This document shows positions 20,701 to 29,070 of a stretch of DNA of 31,970 bases, piece after piece. The notes under the pieces were generated by a model. It worked only from the letters and a program-made list of their open reading frames with translations. It ran no database searches and was not told where the DNA came from. The DNA is from a virus, in the IMG/VR virus record IMGVR_UViG_3300025132_000016, positions 1 through 31,970 of that record. One strand, given 5' to 3'. The translations under genes and the position numbers were made by a program. The stretch's first letter is position 1, and every line of letters starts with the position of its first letter.

Positions 20701-21825
20701 ACCACTTGCCTCCAACTCTTGTAATGCCGGTATTAATTGGTCGGCACTTGTTACCGAGCCACCTAACGCAATTGATAATTCACTTGTATCATCGGCCAAC
20801 TTTAACATTATGTTTTTTAAACTTGTTCCAATTACACTTGCATCAATTTGTTTATCTGCTAAATTACCCATTAAGGCAACAACACCCTCCAACTCAAAAC
20901 CAACCGTGTTTGCAACTGCACCAACCTTTGGAAATGCGGTGTTAAATTTATCCATATCTAACGCACTTGCCGAAAATGCTTTTGCCAAAACATCGGTTAC
21001 ACGTGTGCTTTCACTTGCATCAAGGTTAAACGACTTTAAAACACCACCAATACTTTCACCCGCAGTTGCCAAATCAATATCAAACGCAAACGCAAGATCT
21101 AACGCACTTTCAGTCATATTCTGTATTTGTGTGGGGTCAAACCCTAACTTTGCTAATTCCTTTTGAAAACCGGCAACCTCACCCGCACTAAACGCAGTTG
21201 TTGATCCTAAATCCTTTGCTTGTTGTTCTAACAACTCCATTTCTTCCGCAGTTGCACCGGATATTATTCCAACTTGTTTTATTTGAAACTCAAAATCAAC
21301 AAACACACCAATTGCACGTTTCATTGCTTGAAATGCTAATATTGCACCACCAACAATGCTAACCATTTTTGTAATTGATGCACCGTAGTTTCCAACGTTT
21401 CTTTGGTTACGACCCATTTGGGCGTCCATATTTTTTAAACTTGCGGTGTTTTGATTTATTTGACTGGATAACTTTTTAAATTCTTCTTTGTTTTTACCTA
21501 ACGGGTCGGGTAATTTACGCAGTTGTTGTGATAAATTGGCGTTTTGTTTAACCAATGAATCATAACTTTTACTCGCATCGCCAACCGCTTTTGCGGTTTT
21601 CAGTAACTCGGTTTTACTTTTATTATACTCACCACGTAAACCCTTTAATTTAGTTTCGGCCGTTACAACTTTGGCGTTGAATTGCTCTTGCGTTTCACCG
21701 GCTTTTTTGCCGTCCTTTTGTAAATCTTTTAATTTTTTCGCAGTTGTTTCAATTTCCGTTTTCAACTTAACCATTGAATCCGTGCCTTTAACTTCTATGT
21801 TTAAAATTGTATCTAATGTTGCCAT
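17719..21825 (-). CDS. Tail tape measure protein
   Basis: The 1368-residue protein has the layout of TP901-type tape measures. An N-terminal coiled coil (about 15-150) is followed by the conserved core (about 175-400). The core contains ISGATAEEMELLEQQAKDLG, AFSAGEVAGFQKELAKLGF and the VIGTSLKNIM segment. Hydrophobic segments (around 475-560, including PIGLLVSGLALGIGFLADW) come next, then long coiled coils (about 570-1150) and another hydrophobic stretch near 1200. The Gly-rich end contains GGMVQGRSHAQGGEKFAVGG repeats. It sets tail length and is ejected at infection. At about 0.15 nm per residue it predicts a tail near 200 nm, which supports siphovirus morphology. Confidence 0.95.
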   Translation of the reverse strand: MATLDTILNIEVKGTDSMVKLKTEIETTAKKLKDLQKDGKKAGETQEQFNAKVVTAETKLKGLRGEYNKSKTELLKTAKAVGDASKSYDSLVKQNANLSQQLRKLPDPLGKNKEEFKKLSSQINQNTASLKNMDAQMGRNQRNVGNYGASITKMVSIVGGAILAFQAMKRAIGVFVDFEFQIKQVGIISGATAEEMELLEQQAKDLGSTTAFSAGEVAGFQKELAKLGFDPTQIQNMTESALDLAFAFDIDLATAGESIGGVLKSFNLDASESTRVTDVLAKAFSASALDMDKFNTAFPKVGAVANTVGFELEGVVALMGNLADKQIDASVIGTSLKNIMLKLADDTSELSIALGGSVTSADQLIPALQELEASGIDVTEMLELTDQRSVTAFATLLNGADDVEVLNKELLNAEGTARSFADAMRDTLKGSLDEAKSSAEGFMIELIDRLEPAITLIVDTISALFNVLSIAVENFGKIAIAVGTYVTVTTLATARQVGFTTALNASRIAQVAYRVATVGATIATRAFNTAIKANPIGLLVSGLALGIGFLADWAFSSSEASDETTDLNAELESQVEELTEIEKIKKKAKEDQANEISRLKALTKEIQNGNKTLDERKNALEEFNKLAGTNLTNLTDEAKLAKDLEVAYDSAVDAIKRKIILQSTESQVTELIKQQLALEDELNEKKEKAENSQQRLNDATERYDKINQTRIDNNLRSNEQLIEDNQVLGDGSFDILTKTEKRNQQMIQSYEDQASLQSDNLALSNFISESVVNQNREWKNTAIQTETIKTNLEDAVLDGDDAMFGINIKGIDATSSAVVQSASNVRQATEDNTNAQNSYNFIQLKNDAITTQINELYSKQEVLLSKLNVTTKNNNNSLKSQTTAYGLLKDSVRDATKALQDEVVLGEQRVAQFLLSEEAKEMSVEERNARIAEIENDTANKIQTATNKVIVAKNALLKVDEKINKENDKIAEGTNKRARDLEKSIAKTREQIDADKDQLKLFVKLEDDYKLYAEERLKLALRIAKAELDLALKTAQASDDTTKATLDNIKGLIEDVEVLEGKLDEFGKKDGDDEKSGGFLQDALWGSDPETGEPFTGQDLVNTINTTFNEVNASLDAMNQLQQQRLQSRLATMTDAKKKEVEEFENSAEAEMMTEEEKAQKIEDIETKHDDAMLKLKIEQFKKDQNLAVAQALMSGAQAVMNILAGEASGNVIADAIIKAILIAGTVATTGIQLAMIKAQKPPTAELGGIMDNNFFKQGGMVQGRSHAQGGEKFAVGGRVVELEGGEAVINKRSTAMFKPMLSQMNVAGGGRKFADGGLVFNTDVLESDNALAEAIATQNADQQVILVEADVTQSQKTVRNIESRITF

Positions 21826-21827
21826 AA

Positions 21828-24800
21828 CTAAATTATATTTTCATTTTGTTTAACCACCCTTGCGTATGTGTATTTTTTATGTGCACTTCTATCCAAATCA
21901 AATATTTCAATGCCGGTAATAACTTCCTCAATACGTCCGGTTGTTGCATCTTCATAATACACAACGCCACCGCCACCCTCTAAAAACATTCCGTTATTAA
22001 TACCAACGGCCGTTCTATTGCCACTTGTTAATTGTATTTCCTGATTGTTTTTTGGGTTGTTTTGTCCACCAATAATAATATTGCCACTTTTATTACCCGT
22101 TATGTTTTCACCAATTGTTGTTACACCAATATTAAAATTTTTGTTATTACCAATGTTTGCACTTTGGTTAAACTTTGCATTTACGGGTGCTTGTGTGCCG
22201 TCATCAAAATAATTTGTATTTGTTGCCGTTTTATAATTTTTGGCACTACCTTTTATTGTTGGTGTATTAATACCGGTTTCCAAAACTGCATTGCCCTTGC
22301 CCGTGTAAATACCTAACGTTGTATTAATATGGTTGTTTGTTATTTTACCGTCTTGCACTAACACGTGAACGTAATCACTATCAAATGGAGTTACATTGCC
22401 ACCAAACCCAACACCAATTGTAGGAAATTTAGTTTTTAACGGCCTTGCGTTTGCATATTGAAATAACTCAACTTGCGTTAAATTGTTTTTACCTACTTTA
22501 TAATCAATTATTTTATTTATTATCCAATATGTTCCCGATTGTGCACTTTCAATATATATTAATTTTCTAAAATCTAAACTCGCAATATCAACCGGTGTTA
22601 ATTTCATAAACACGGTTTTTATACGTGGCCGTTCTAATATTGTTAAAATGTTATATTCCCAAAACATTTCATATAAACCGTTTGACATATCATAAGGCGG
22701 TGCACCACCCGTTGCATTAATTGCAGAGTTTTCAAAATATAAAGAAGGATTGTCAAAAGTAACCGCACCAATTTGTAGTGAGCCACCTAAATTACCGTCT
22801 TGGTCTGCAAACGTTCCCGCAAACGGGTAACGTGTTAATTCCTGATAAGGTGATGTGTTGTTATCAAAACCCCATTTCCACGTGTTGGCATTTGTTGAGC
22901 CATCGTTTTGGTTTAAAGGTTGGTAACCATACCAAACCAATATACGTGGTGCAAAGTCAATAACCTTTTCGGGTTGGTTTACGTTTACGGTGTTATTCCA
23001 TATTGGGTTGTATTCACCGTGTATAACGGGGATCCACGGTTGTTTGTATGCACCATTGTTTGTTGATATTGTTTTATCATACATCATATAAGTTGGTGCG
23101 TAAAAATCTGATCCAATTTGTTGGTCTTCGTTGTTATATAACTCCCCTAAATTCATTGCGTGTGAACCTAATTCGCACACTTGCCCACGCCTACGGTTTC
23201 TTTCCTCAACAAAACCGTCCGCACCGTCATTGGTGTATGTAAAACATAAGTTACGTTGCAACGCATCATAAACGAATGTGTTCTTTTCTGTTTGGCCTTT
23301 GTCAAGTTTATCCGTCCAATCAATTGCTTGTGTTGCGGGTAATATAAAATTATCACGGGGCTCAACTGTTACCACTTTACTTTGTTCATCACTTTGCCAA
23401 AACAAATTAAATAAACCGGTTAAACCATTTATCCACTCTAATTGCGTCATATCACACGGTAATAAACTTGCCAAATTAACCGAACCACCTTCAATTATAT
23501 CCGGTGATAAACTACCATTAAATTCACTTTTTGTAATACGGTATTTTGCTTGACACATTGACATAACTTTTTGGCTAAAACTAAACCCCGTATCTTCATT
23601 GTGCCAACGTTCCATTGTAACCTCAGTATAAACAAAAACTTTATCATCTTCATCTAAAATATCAATTTGCACACCCGACCAATTTAAATCAAACTCAAGG
23701 TTTGGCGATGCCGGTAATGGATAAGAGTTACAGTAAAAACCCGCATAAAATAATGGTTGGTTTGTTGGGTCGTATTTCCTATCACTATCAACGTGTATTA
23801 AATGCCAACGGTCGGTTGATTTTTTGTAATGCACTAAATATGCGTTTGCAACATACGTGCAACCATTCCACTCACACTCGGTTATTCCATCGGCCGTTTG
23901 GCAACCGTAACAAGGTGTTATGCCAACACCACCATCGGCCGTTCCGTTTGGCCAAATCCAAAGGGGTGCGGGATCAACTGCGGAAACGGGGTTACTTAAA
24001 ATATATTGGTTATCCATTTCAACATTTAATGAGCCATTAAAAATGTAACGCCCTAAAAAATCAGTTTGAAAAGTATCGGTGTTTATTTGGTAACCGTTTT
24101 GGATCGGAAACGGAGGAGGTGATGTGTTTGGGTTTAAATTAATACAATCCCAATCCCAACCAATAATTTGGTTTCCACTACCACACGGGTTTGGTAAAAA
24201 ATACGGCACACGATAATCATAATATGCACCCCACCACCAACCGGCAACCGTTTTTTCATTTGTTGTTGGTAATGCAAACCACGATATTGGTGATGCCGGA
24301 TCAAATTTTGGTGTTAAAAATTGTGATGTAATTAAACCACTTGGGTCGCACGTTGGGCAAACAACACCACTATACATTAAACCGCCATCAAAGTTGTTAC
24401 CCGAAGTTGGTGTGCCACTTGCCGAGTAATAATTTAATGGTGTTTTCCAATCCGTTGGTTGTGTGCCTTCATACTCAAAAGAATATTGCTCAATAACTGC
24501 ATCGCTATTTTGAAACTTTTCTTTTGGTAATAAACTAACTAAACGTTTAAACCAATCTGTTTCAAAAAAATTTGAGTTAAGTGTGTAACCTTGTGCACCA
24601 AAAATACACTTTAACATATTATAAAAATAAAACGACGGCATCATATCACTTGGTGCAACAAAGGCATCACCAAAATTGTTATTGTTCCATTGTCCCGTAT
24701 TTACTAACGGATAAACTATGTGTGTTTGTGCACCACCTATTGTTTCACCCGCAATGCCAAATTGCCACGTATCCATAATTGCATCACGGCCAAAGTTTGC

Positions 24801-25262
24801 AAGTAATGGTGCGTCCGGAAAAAAGTTTCCCGCACTAAAATCAATATCACATAAATTTAATTCACTCAACGCATTTACCCACTTGTAATTTGCACCATAT
24901 ACATTGGCCTCATAATATTGTGGAATGCCTTTATATTCTGTTCCTTTAACTTGAAATTTACCTTGCAAAACCAACATACCGTCAACAAATATTTGCACAT
25001 CTTGGTCTTCTACATATTGAAATGTTTCGTATAAACTATCCGAGTAAAGGTTTTTTAATATTGCGTTATTATGCTCGGTTGCGGGTAATTTAAAAGTTTT
25101 GGAGAAACTACCTTTTGAACTTTGCGGGTCTTGCACGTCCTTAATGCTATATGTTAAGGCCAATGGAAAGTTGGTAATATCTTCAATTTCAAGATAACCG
25201 GTAACACCGGCCGTTGTGCTATCTACAATTATAAACTCTATATTTGGTGTATATTGGCTCAT
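21828..25262 (-). CDS. Large tail-tip/baseplate hub protein, 1144 aa
   Basis: The N-terminal domain (about 1-140) contains GSFSKTFKLPATEHNNAILK, a hub-like signature found in tail-tip proteins of Bacteroidota phages. The middle (about 270-520) is rich in Trp, Tyr, Pro and Gly and has several Cys pairs (CPTC, CYGC, CEWNGC), suggesting disulfide- or metal-stabilised surface domains. About residues 560-800 look like another hub domain. The last 200 residues are Asn/Gly-rich with short repeats (NIGNNKNFNIG) and end in a fibre-like segment. It probably joins the tail tube to receptor-binding parts. The preceding gene ends as TAATG, sharing one base with this start. Confidence 0.65.
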   Translation of the reverse strand: MSQYTPNIEFIIVDSTTAGVTGYLEIEDITNFPLALTYSIKDVQDPQSSKGSFSKTFKLPATEHNNAILKNLYSDSLYETFQYVEDQDVQIFVDGMLVLQGKFQVKGTEYKGIPQYYEANVYGANYKWVNALSELNLCDIDFSAGNFFPDAPLLANFGRDAIMDTWQFGIAGETIGGAQTHIVYPLVNTGQWNNNNFGDAFVAPSDMMPSFYFYNMLKCIFGAQGYTLNSNFFETDWFKRLVSLLPKEKFQNSDAVIEQYSFEYEGTQPTDWKTPLNYYSASGTPTSGNNFDGGLMYSGVVCPTCDPSGLITSQFLTPKFDPASPISWFALPTTNEKTVAGWWWGAYYDYRVPYFLPNPCGSGNQIIGWDWDCINLNPNTSPPPFPIQNGYQINTDTFQTDFLGRYIFNGSLNVEMDNQYILSNPVSAVDPAPLWIWPNGTADGGVGITPCYGCQTADGITECEWNGCTYVANAYLVHYKKSTDRWHLIHVDSDRKYDPTNQPLFYAGFYCNSYPLPASPNLEFDLNWSGVQIDILDEDDKVFVYTEVTMERWHNEDTGFSFSQKVMSMCQAKYRITKSEFNGSLSPDIIEGGSVNLASLLPCDMTQLEWINGLTGLFNLFWQSDEQSKVVTVEPRDNFILPATQAIDWTDKLDKGQTEKNTFVYDALQRNLCFTYTNDGADGFVEERNRRRGQVCELGSHAMNLGELYNNEDQQIGSDFYAPTYMMYDKTISTNNGAYKQPWIPVIHGEYNPIWNNTVNVNQPEKVIDFAPRILVWYGYQPLNQNDGSTNANTWKWGFDNNTSPYQELTRYPFAGTFADQDGNLGGSLQIGAVTFDNPSLYFENSAINATGGAPPYDMSNGLYEMFWEYNILTILERPRIKTVFMKLTPVDIASLDFRKLIYIESAQSGTYWIINKIIDYKVGKNNLTQVELFQYANARPLKTKFPTIGVGFGGNVTPFDSDYVHVLVQDGKITNNHINTTLGIYTGKGNAVLETGINTPTIKGSAKNYKTATNTNYFDDGTQAPVNAKFNQSANIGNNKNFNIGVTTIGENITGNKSGNIIIGGQNNPKNNQEIQLTSGNRTAVGINNGMFLEGGGGVVYYEDATTGRIEEVITGIEIFDLDRSAHKKYTYARVVKQNENII

Positions 25263-26662
25263 TATAATCTTGGTGTTCGTTGGTTAATACTTTGCTCAAA
25301 ATTAAATTTAACTCGGTAAACATTTTCGGTTGTTTTAACTATTTCGGTTGTTGCTTGATTTATTTTTATAGGTTTAAACCAATTTGGTTGCTCAAGTATT
25401 GCAACGGCCAAATCACTATCAACAACCTTTTTATTTGCGGTGTTTTTGTGCCTTAAATAAACATCGGTTGAACTTAACATTTCAATAAAATGTTCCGCAT
25501 ATTCTTTACGCATTGGGTGTGTTGTAACTGAATATTTAATAACACTTTCATTTGCAAAATTAACCGCACCATAATCCATTGCATTATTCCAATTATTGTA
25601 ACCCGTGCTCTTTGTATAACTTAACATATCGTTTTTAATTGTTTTACGGTATGAGCCATCGCTTGTAACCATATCATATCCACCCAACATATTTTTAAAT
25701 GCAAAACGCAAATAACCTTTACCGTTACAACTGCGATCGACTGTAAAACTATACAACGTTGAGTTTAATGTATATGCACACGGTGCGGTTGTTACTGTTC
25801 CCGCCTCCACGCCAACTTGGTAACTTAATACATTTTCAAAATCTGTCCCCTCTGCTCCGTTTGCGGTTAAACCGTCAATAATGTCTTTAAAACCACACAT
25901 AAAAGTTACAACATTACGTGTTTCGGTTAATGTTAAATAATGTGTGTTTAATGTGCCCGATGCACCAAACGTTTTAATGGATACACGATAACCACAATAT
26001 GTTGTTGATAAAGGCCTACACATTAACATATAACTTTCCGTTGGCTTTATTGTCACTTTACTTAATGGCTTTCCGCCACTAACTGAAATTGGATAATTAG
26101 TAAAAAACCTTTTATATTGTGCACCGCTTGATGACCAATTTAAGTTAAAGTAAAAAAACGTTGAGCCATCTATACTGTTTGATGATACTGCACTATCTAA
26201 CCACGCTTGTTCCGGACACCCCTCGTGCACGTAAAATGTATTGGATTGTTTAGGCAATGGATCAACTTCAATAAGGCCGGTTGTTGCGTCTAAATATTCA
26301 CGGTAAAAATAAACATAACATTTAAACACCGCCACATCTTCCCAATTTACAACGGTGTTACTTAATACCGTATTTAATTCACCCAAAACAAAATTGCTTG
26401 GAAAATCTATTAAAGTGTATTTGGTAACGGTGTTATATATTTCACTCGCATCAAACTTAAATACATCAGCATTTGCCAAACTTGGTGCACACCTATACTC
26501 GCCACCAACTTGCGTTGCCACACCGGTTGTTTGGTCTTGAACAAAACACTTGGCAATAATGTTTGTTGTGTTTGATGTTGTTTCATACACATTAAACGAT
26601 ATGGGTATTAATGTTGAACATAATCGGTTTGCCTTTGGTTGTATTGTTAATGTCATTGCCAT
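25262..26662 (-). CDS. Minor tail/baseplate protein, 466 aa
   Basis: The protein is beta-rich and Thr/Asn/Cys-rich. Its most telling part is the C-terminal third, where YLRFAFKNMLGGYDMVTSDG (about 320-340) matches a motif that recurs in tail proteins of Bacteroidota phages, including crAss-like ones (a LRF..N.LGG.D pattern). The last 70 residues contain HFIEMLSSTDVYLRH and end with NFEQSINQRTPRL. It may be a distal tail or tail-tip structural protein. It is coupled to the larger hub gene by TAATG and follows the tail-completion genes. Confidence 0.6.
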   Translation of the reverse strand: MAMTLTIQPKANRLCSTLIPISFNVYETTSNTTNIIAKCFVQDQTTGVATQVGGEYRCAPSLANADVFKFDASEIYNTVTKYTLIDFPSNFVLGELNTVLSNTVVNWEDVAVFKCYVYFYREYLDATTGLIEVDPLPKQSNTFYVHEGCPEQAWLDSAVSSNSIDGSTFFYFNLNWSSSGAQYKRFFTNYPISVSGGKPLSKVTIKPTESYMLMCRPLSTTYCGYRVSIKTFGASGTLNTHYLTLTETRNVVTFMCGFKDIIDGLTANGAEGTDFENVLSYQVGVEAGTVTTAPCAYTLNSTLYSFTVDRSCNGKGYLRFAFKNMLGGYDMVTSDGSYRKTIKNDMLSYTKSTGYNNWNNAMDYGAVNFANESVIKYSVTTHPMRKEYAEHFIEMLSSTDVYLRHKNTANKKVVDSDLAVAILEQPNWFKPIKINQATTEIVKTTENVYRVKFNFEQSINQRTPRL

Positions 26663-26664
26663 AA

Positions 26665-27195
26665 TTATATTGTTATTGAAATGTTATTTGGTAAACCACT
26701 ATCCATTATTCTTATTATTTCTTTTTCGTATGCTTTGCTCACTTTGCTTAACTCGGCATTTATTGCCGGTGAACTTTTACGGACAAAACCTAATTTATTT
26801 TTATCTATTGGGTTGCCTAAACCATAACCACCACGTGATGTTGCGGTTTGTTTTGTTGCAATGGCAAAGGCAATACCACGTATTGTATCGTTATCACTTG
26901 CAATCCCTTTTACTTTGATCCAATTAATTAAACCATTTATGTAATCACTATTTCCCGCATTTGTTCTAACACTTGCATCATACGGCACGTTTTGTGCGGG
27001 GACACCATACTCAACCACACGCCAATAATTTAAACCCATTATTTTTAATGTGAAACTTTCTTGGCCTTGTGGTATAACGCTACTCACTAAACTGTTAATT
27101 AGGTTTCCCGTTGCTTTACGATTTAAGTTTAGCAATTCCGTCCCTAATAAAACGGTTATGTTTGTGCCAATATTTTTTAAATCATCAATTAACAT
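26665..27195 (-). CDS. Putative tail completion protein (HK97 gp10-like)
   Basis: The 176 aa protein starts with a helix, then a beta region with SFTLKIMGLNYWRVVEYGVP, a pattern like the ARVVEYGT strand of HK97 gp10/minor tail proteins. A basic segment with KTGKP-like content (GYGLGNPIDKNKLGF) and a C-terminal helix follow. Proteins of this family join head and tail. It follows the tail terminator candidate with a one-base gap, a common gene pair. Assignment is by pattern and order. Confidence 0.55.
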   Translation of the reverse strand: MLIDDLKNIGTNITVLLGTELLNLNRKATGNLINSLVSSVIPQGQESFTLKIMGLNYWRVVEYGVPAQNVPYDASVRTNAGNSDYINGLINWIKVKGIASDNDTIRGIAFAIATKQTATSRGGYGLGNPIDKNKLGFVRKSSPAINAELSKVSKAYEKEIIRIMDSGLPNNISITI

Positions 27196-27196
27196 A

Positions 27197-27679
27197 TTAC
27201 CTTAATATTAAACAACCACGATAAAAATCTAATCCAAATGTGGCCTTTAAACCTAACAACCGATCGTTTGATGCCTCCTTTAACCTTGTAACATTTAACG
27301 GTGCGGTTTGGTTTAATATTTGCCCGTTATTTTCAAATGTATTACACACGCTTGAATACCACAACAACAAAAGGTTTTCCATTGTATCCCATAAACCCAA
27401 TATGGCTTGGTCATCTGTAACATTGTATGTTGAAGGCAAGTTGTTGTAAATAACAACCGTCCAATTGGTTTTTGCTAACCATTGTGATGATTGTATATCT
27501 TTTGTTTCAAACCTTGTATCCGGTATGTAAACCATCATCATTGGCAACGCCTTGTTATGTATGTTGTCCACCTCTTGCGGTGTGCCAAAATGGAAAGTTC
27601 CAAAATCTGGTGCGGTTTGTCCATTCCACGCACTTTCCATTGCACTAACTATTTCCGTTGTTGTTGTTATATTACTCAT
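27197..27679 (-). CDS. Putative tail terminator protein, 160 aa
   Basis: The sequence starts with a long helix (about 6-18). Strands and helices follow in the alpha/beta order seen in tail terminators (lambda gpU-type): an MMMVYIPDTRFE strand, a NWTVVIYNNLP strand, a helix with LWDTMENLLLLWYSS, and a final ATFGLDFYRGC strand. Size and position next to the gp10-like gene fit. It would cap the tail tube before head joining. No diagnostic motif exists, so this is moderately confident. Confidence 0.5.
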   Translation of the reverse strand: MSNITTTTEIVSAMESAWNGQTAPDFGTFHFGTPQEVDNIHNKALPMMMVYIPDTRFETKDIQSSQWLAKTNWTVVIYNNLPSTYNVTDDQAILGLWDTMENLLLLWYSSVCNTFENNGQILNQTAPLNVTRLKEASNDRLLGLKATFGLDFYRGCLILR

Positions 27680-27681
27680 AA

Positions 27682-27900
27682 TTATTTACGTTTTGCGTTT
27701 GCTTTTGCTTTTGCCTCTTTTTCCATTCCTTCCCTTACTGCATTTTCATATTCATTTTTTGCACTACTATAACTTAAATATGTAAACACAACATACAAGT
27801 TTTCGTGCCTTACACTATCAATTGCATTGTGCGGTGCTTGTGTAAACAAACCCGTTTGTGCAACGTTGTATAATGTATTCAACCACCCATAAGGTTTCAT
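27682..27900 (-). CDS. Tail assembly chaperone, second frame (gpT-like part)
   Basis: The frame is open to 28017, overlapping the upstream chaperone gene by 121 bases in the -1 frame. An ATG at 27900 overlaps the upstream stop as ATGA and would give 72 aa by re-initiation. Alternatively, a -1 shift on a run of ten Ts would join this frame to the upstream product. The sequence, with KPYGWLNTLYNVAQTGLF followed by a LSY...E helix, resembles the short C-terminal domains of chaperone fusions (the lambda gpGT type). The end is Lys/Ala-rich. Confidence 0.6.
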   Translation of the reverse strand: MKPYGWLNTLYNVAQTGLFTQAPHNAIDSVRHENLYVVFTYLSYSSAKNEYENAVREGMEKEAKAKANAKRK

Positions 27901-28601
27901 AATTTCCCAATTTTCGGTTGCGTGTCTATTGCCGTTTCTTGCACCGCTTTTGAATACATTCGGATATGTGGTGTGTAGGTGTTTATTTGTTTCGTCAAAA
28001 AAAAAACAAAACCCCACACCGTTTCCATACTTAACTCACCAAACAACCTTTTTTTCTTTTTTACTAATTCTTCATTATAAACTTCATCTTTTTCTCTACA
28101 TAATATTGCCATTTGTTCCGCTATGTGATCAAACCTACTTGTTTTTTGTTGCTCGGCTAATATGTCTAATTGTGCCGTTTCAATAAAATCACCAAACGTT
28201 GAGTTTTGCATATACATTTGCGGGTAATAATATGTCTTGCCTTTTAGTTTAAATTTATTGTTTACTTCATTTTTACTAATTGAGTCCACGCTTTGGTTTA
28301 AAAATTTGTTCATTAATTCTAAAACCTTTTCAACTTGTTTACTATTTGTGTTGTTTAACACTTCCTCACTAATACCACTAAACTCGGAAAATACTTTACG
28401 ATTTAATTTAACGTTATGCAATAACCTTTGGTTATCTAACGTTGTTTGTTCCTCTTTTGTTAGTGGTGCATCTTCTTCAGTTGGCTCAATAAACTGATTT
28501 GTTTTTATTGATGAATATATTTTTGAATATTCTTTTAATGTAATTTCACTCCAACACTCGGGCAACTTAACATTGTGTTTACCAACTTTTAAATTAATCA
28601 T
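27897..28601 (-). CDS. Tail assembly chaperone, first frame (gpG-like)
   Basis: The 234 aa protein begins LPECWSEITLKEYSKIY (13-29), the WxEITLxE start of chaperone-like proteins in Bacteroidota tail modules. FKLKGKTYYYPQMYM (117-131), TFGDFIETAQL (135-145) and a helix around AEQMAILCRE (161-170) follow. Such proteins bind the tape measure during tail assembly. The codons for residues 199-202 lie in a run of ten Ts (28006-27997), an obvious slippery site, and the -1 frame stays open to 27682. Shifting there would give about 306 residues. It is the second gene after the candidate late promoter at 29029. Confidence 0.65.
   Translation of the reverse strand: MINLKVGKHNVKLPECWSEITLKEYSKIYSSIKTNQFIEPTEEDAPLTKEEQTTLDNQRLLHNVKLNRKVFSEFSGISEEVLNNTNSKQVEKVLELMNKFLNQSVDSISKNEVNNKFKLKGKTYYYPQMYMQNSTFGDFIETAQLDILAEQQKTSRFDHIAEQMAILCREKDEVYNEELVKKKKRLFGELSMETVWGFVFFLTKQINTYTPHIRMYSKAVQETAIDTQPKIGKL
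27997..28006 (-). promoter_or_regulatory. Poly-T slippery site for -1 frameshifting
   Basis: Ten consecutive Ts on the coding strand, read as GTT TTT TTT TTG in the upstream frame, allow T-TTT-TTT slippage into the -1 frame, which is open for 105 more codons. The location inside a tail chaperone gene matches the conserved lambda gpG/gpGT frameshift. A sequencing error in the homopolymer is the alternative. Confidence 0.5.
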
Positions 28602-29022
28602 CTTTTGTTTGTTTTATAATGTTTTTTAGTAATGCGTCTTTTTTGTTTTTAATAAACTTGTGTTCGTTAATCATTTCCTCCAACTCACAAATTGTTTCGC
28701 TTATTAATATAAATAAATCTTCAGTTTCATCATTTATTAAATCCTCGTTTTCTTTTGTTTTAATTGCACTTGCAAAACCTATACCGGCAAACAATAAGTA
28801 ATTTGGAAACATATACGCCCACTCGCTTTCATCAATATTCATATTATCAATTTGTTTACCAATATTGTTATGCAGTTGTTTGGCATTACTAATAACCGGT
28901 TGAAAGTTATTATATGCACCAAACTTTTGGTCTTCCGTAATACGGTAAATAAACCCCTCAATTTCCTTGACAAACAATTCCAATATTACTTGGTGTTTTT
29001 TATTTATTGATTTAAGTTCCAT
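28594..29022 (-). CDS. Hypothetical helical protein, 142 aa
   Basis: An upstream TTG at 29031 also opens the frame, but the ATG at 29022 lies six bases after the TATTTTTG box of a candidate late promoter, so I use it. The protein is almost all helix and charged, with the middle hydrophobic segment YMFPNYLLFAGIGFASAI (about 70-87), perhaps membrane-associated, and a Lys-rich C-terminus. It overlaps the chaperone gene by 8 bases. Function is unknown; its place as the first gene of the tail operon suggests an assembly role. Confidence 0.65.
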   Translation of the reverse strand: MELKSINKKHQVILELFVKEIEGFIYRITEDQKFGAYNNFQPVISNAKQLHNNIGKQIDNMNIDESEWAYMFPNYLLFAGIGFASAIKTKENEDLINDETEDLFILISETICELEEMINEHKFIKNKKDALLKNIIKQTKDD

Positions 29023-29028
29023 ATTTTG

Positions 29029-29064
29029 CAAAAATAAAAATTTGTTTTATTATACTGTCGCAAT
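29029..29064 (-). promoter_or_regulatory. Candidate late promoter after the terminase
   Basis: Minus strand: ATTGCGACAGT (29064-29054), 17 bases, TATTTTTGC (29036-29028), then AAAAT and ATG. The downstream box equals those at 16783 and 31209. The upstream box differs from the amidase one (10786-10796) at one base. It lies in the 48-base gap between the large terminase stop and the next gene. Confidence 0.6.
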
Positions 29065-29070
29065 AAAAAG

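Noticed and set aside
86-21853. Many plus-strand open frames, some over 100 codons (for example 7715-8194 and 20327-21166).
   Set aside because: They lie opposite well-supported minus-strand genes, have hydrophobic low-complexity translations rich in Phe, Leu, Ser and Cys, and lack start contexts. They are the complement of AT-rich coding sequence.
27997-28006. Ten-T run as a sequencing error breaking a single chaperone gene.
   Set aside because: Kept as an alternative but not preferred. The first frame continues for 33 further codons after the run and ends in an ATGA overlap, and a -1 frameshift is a known conserved feature of tail chaperone genes.
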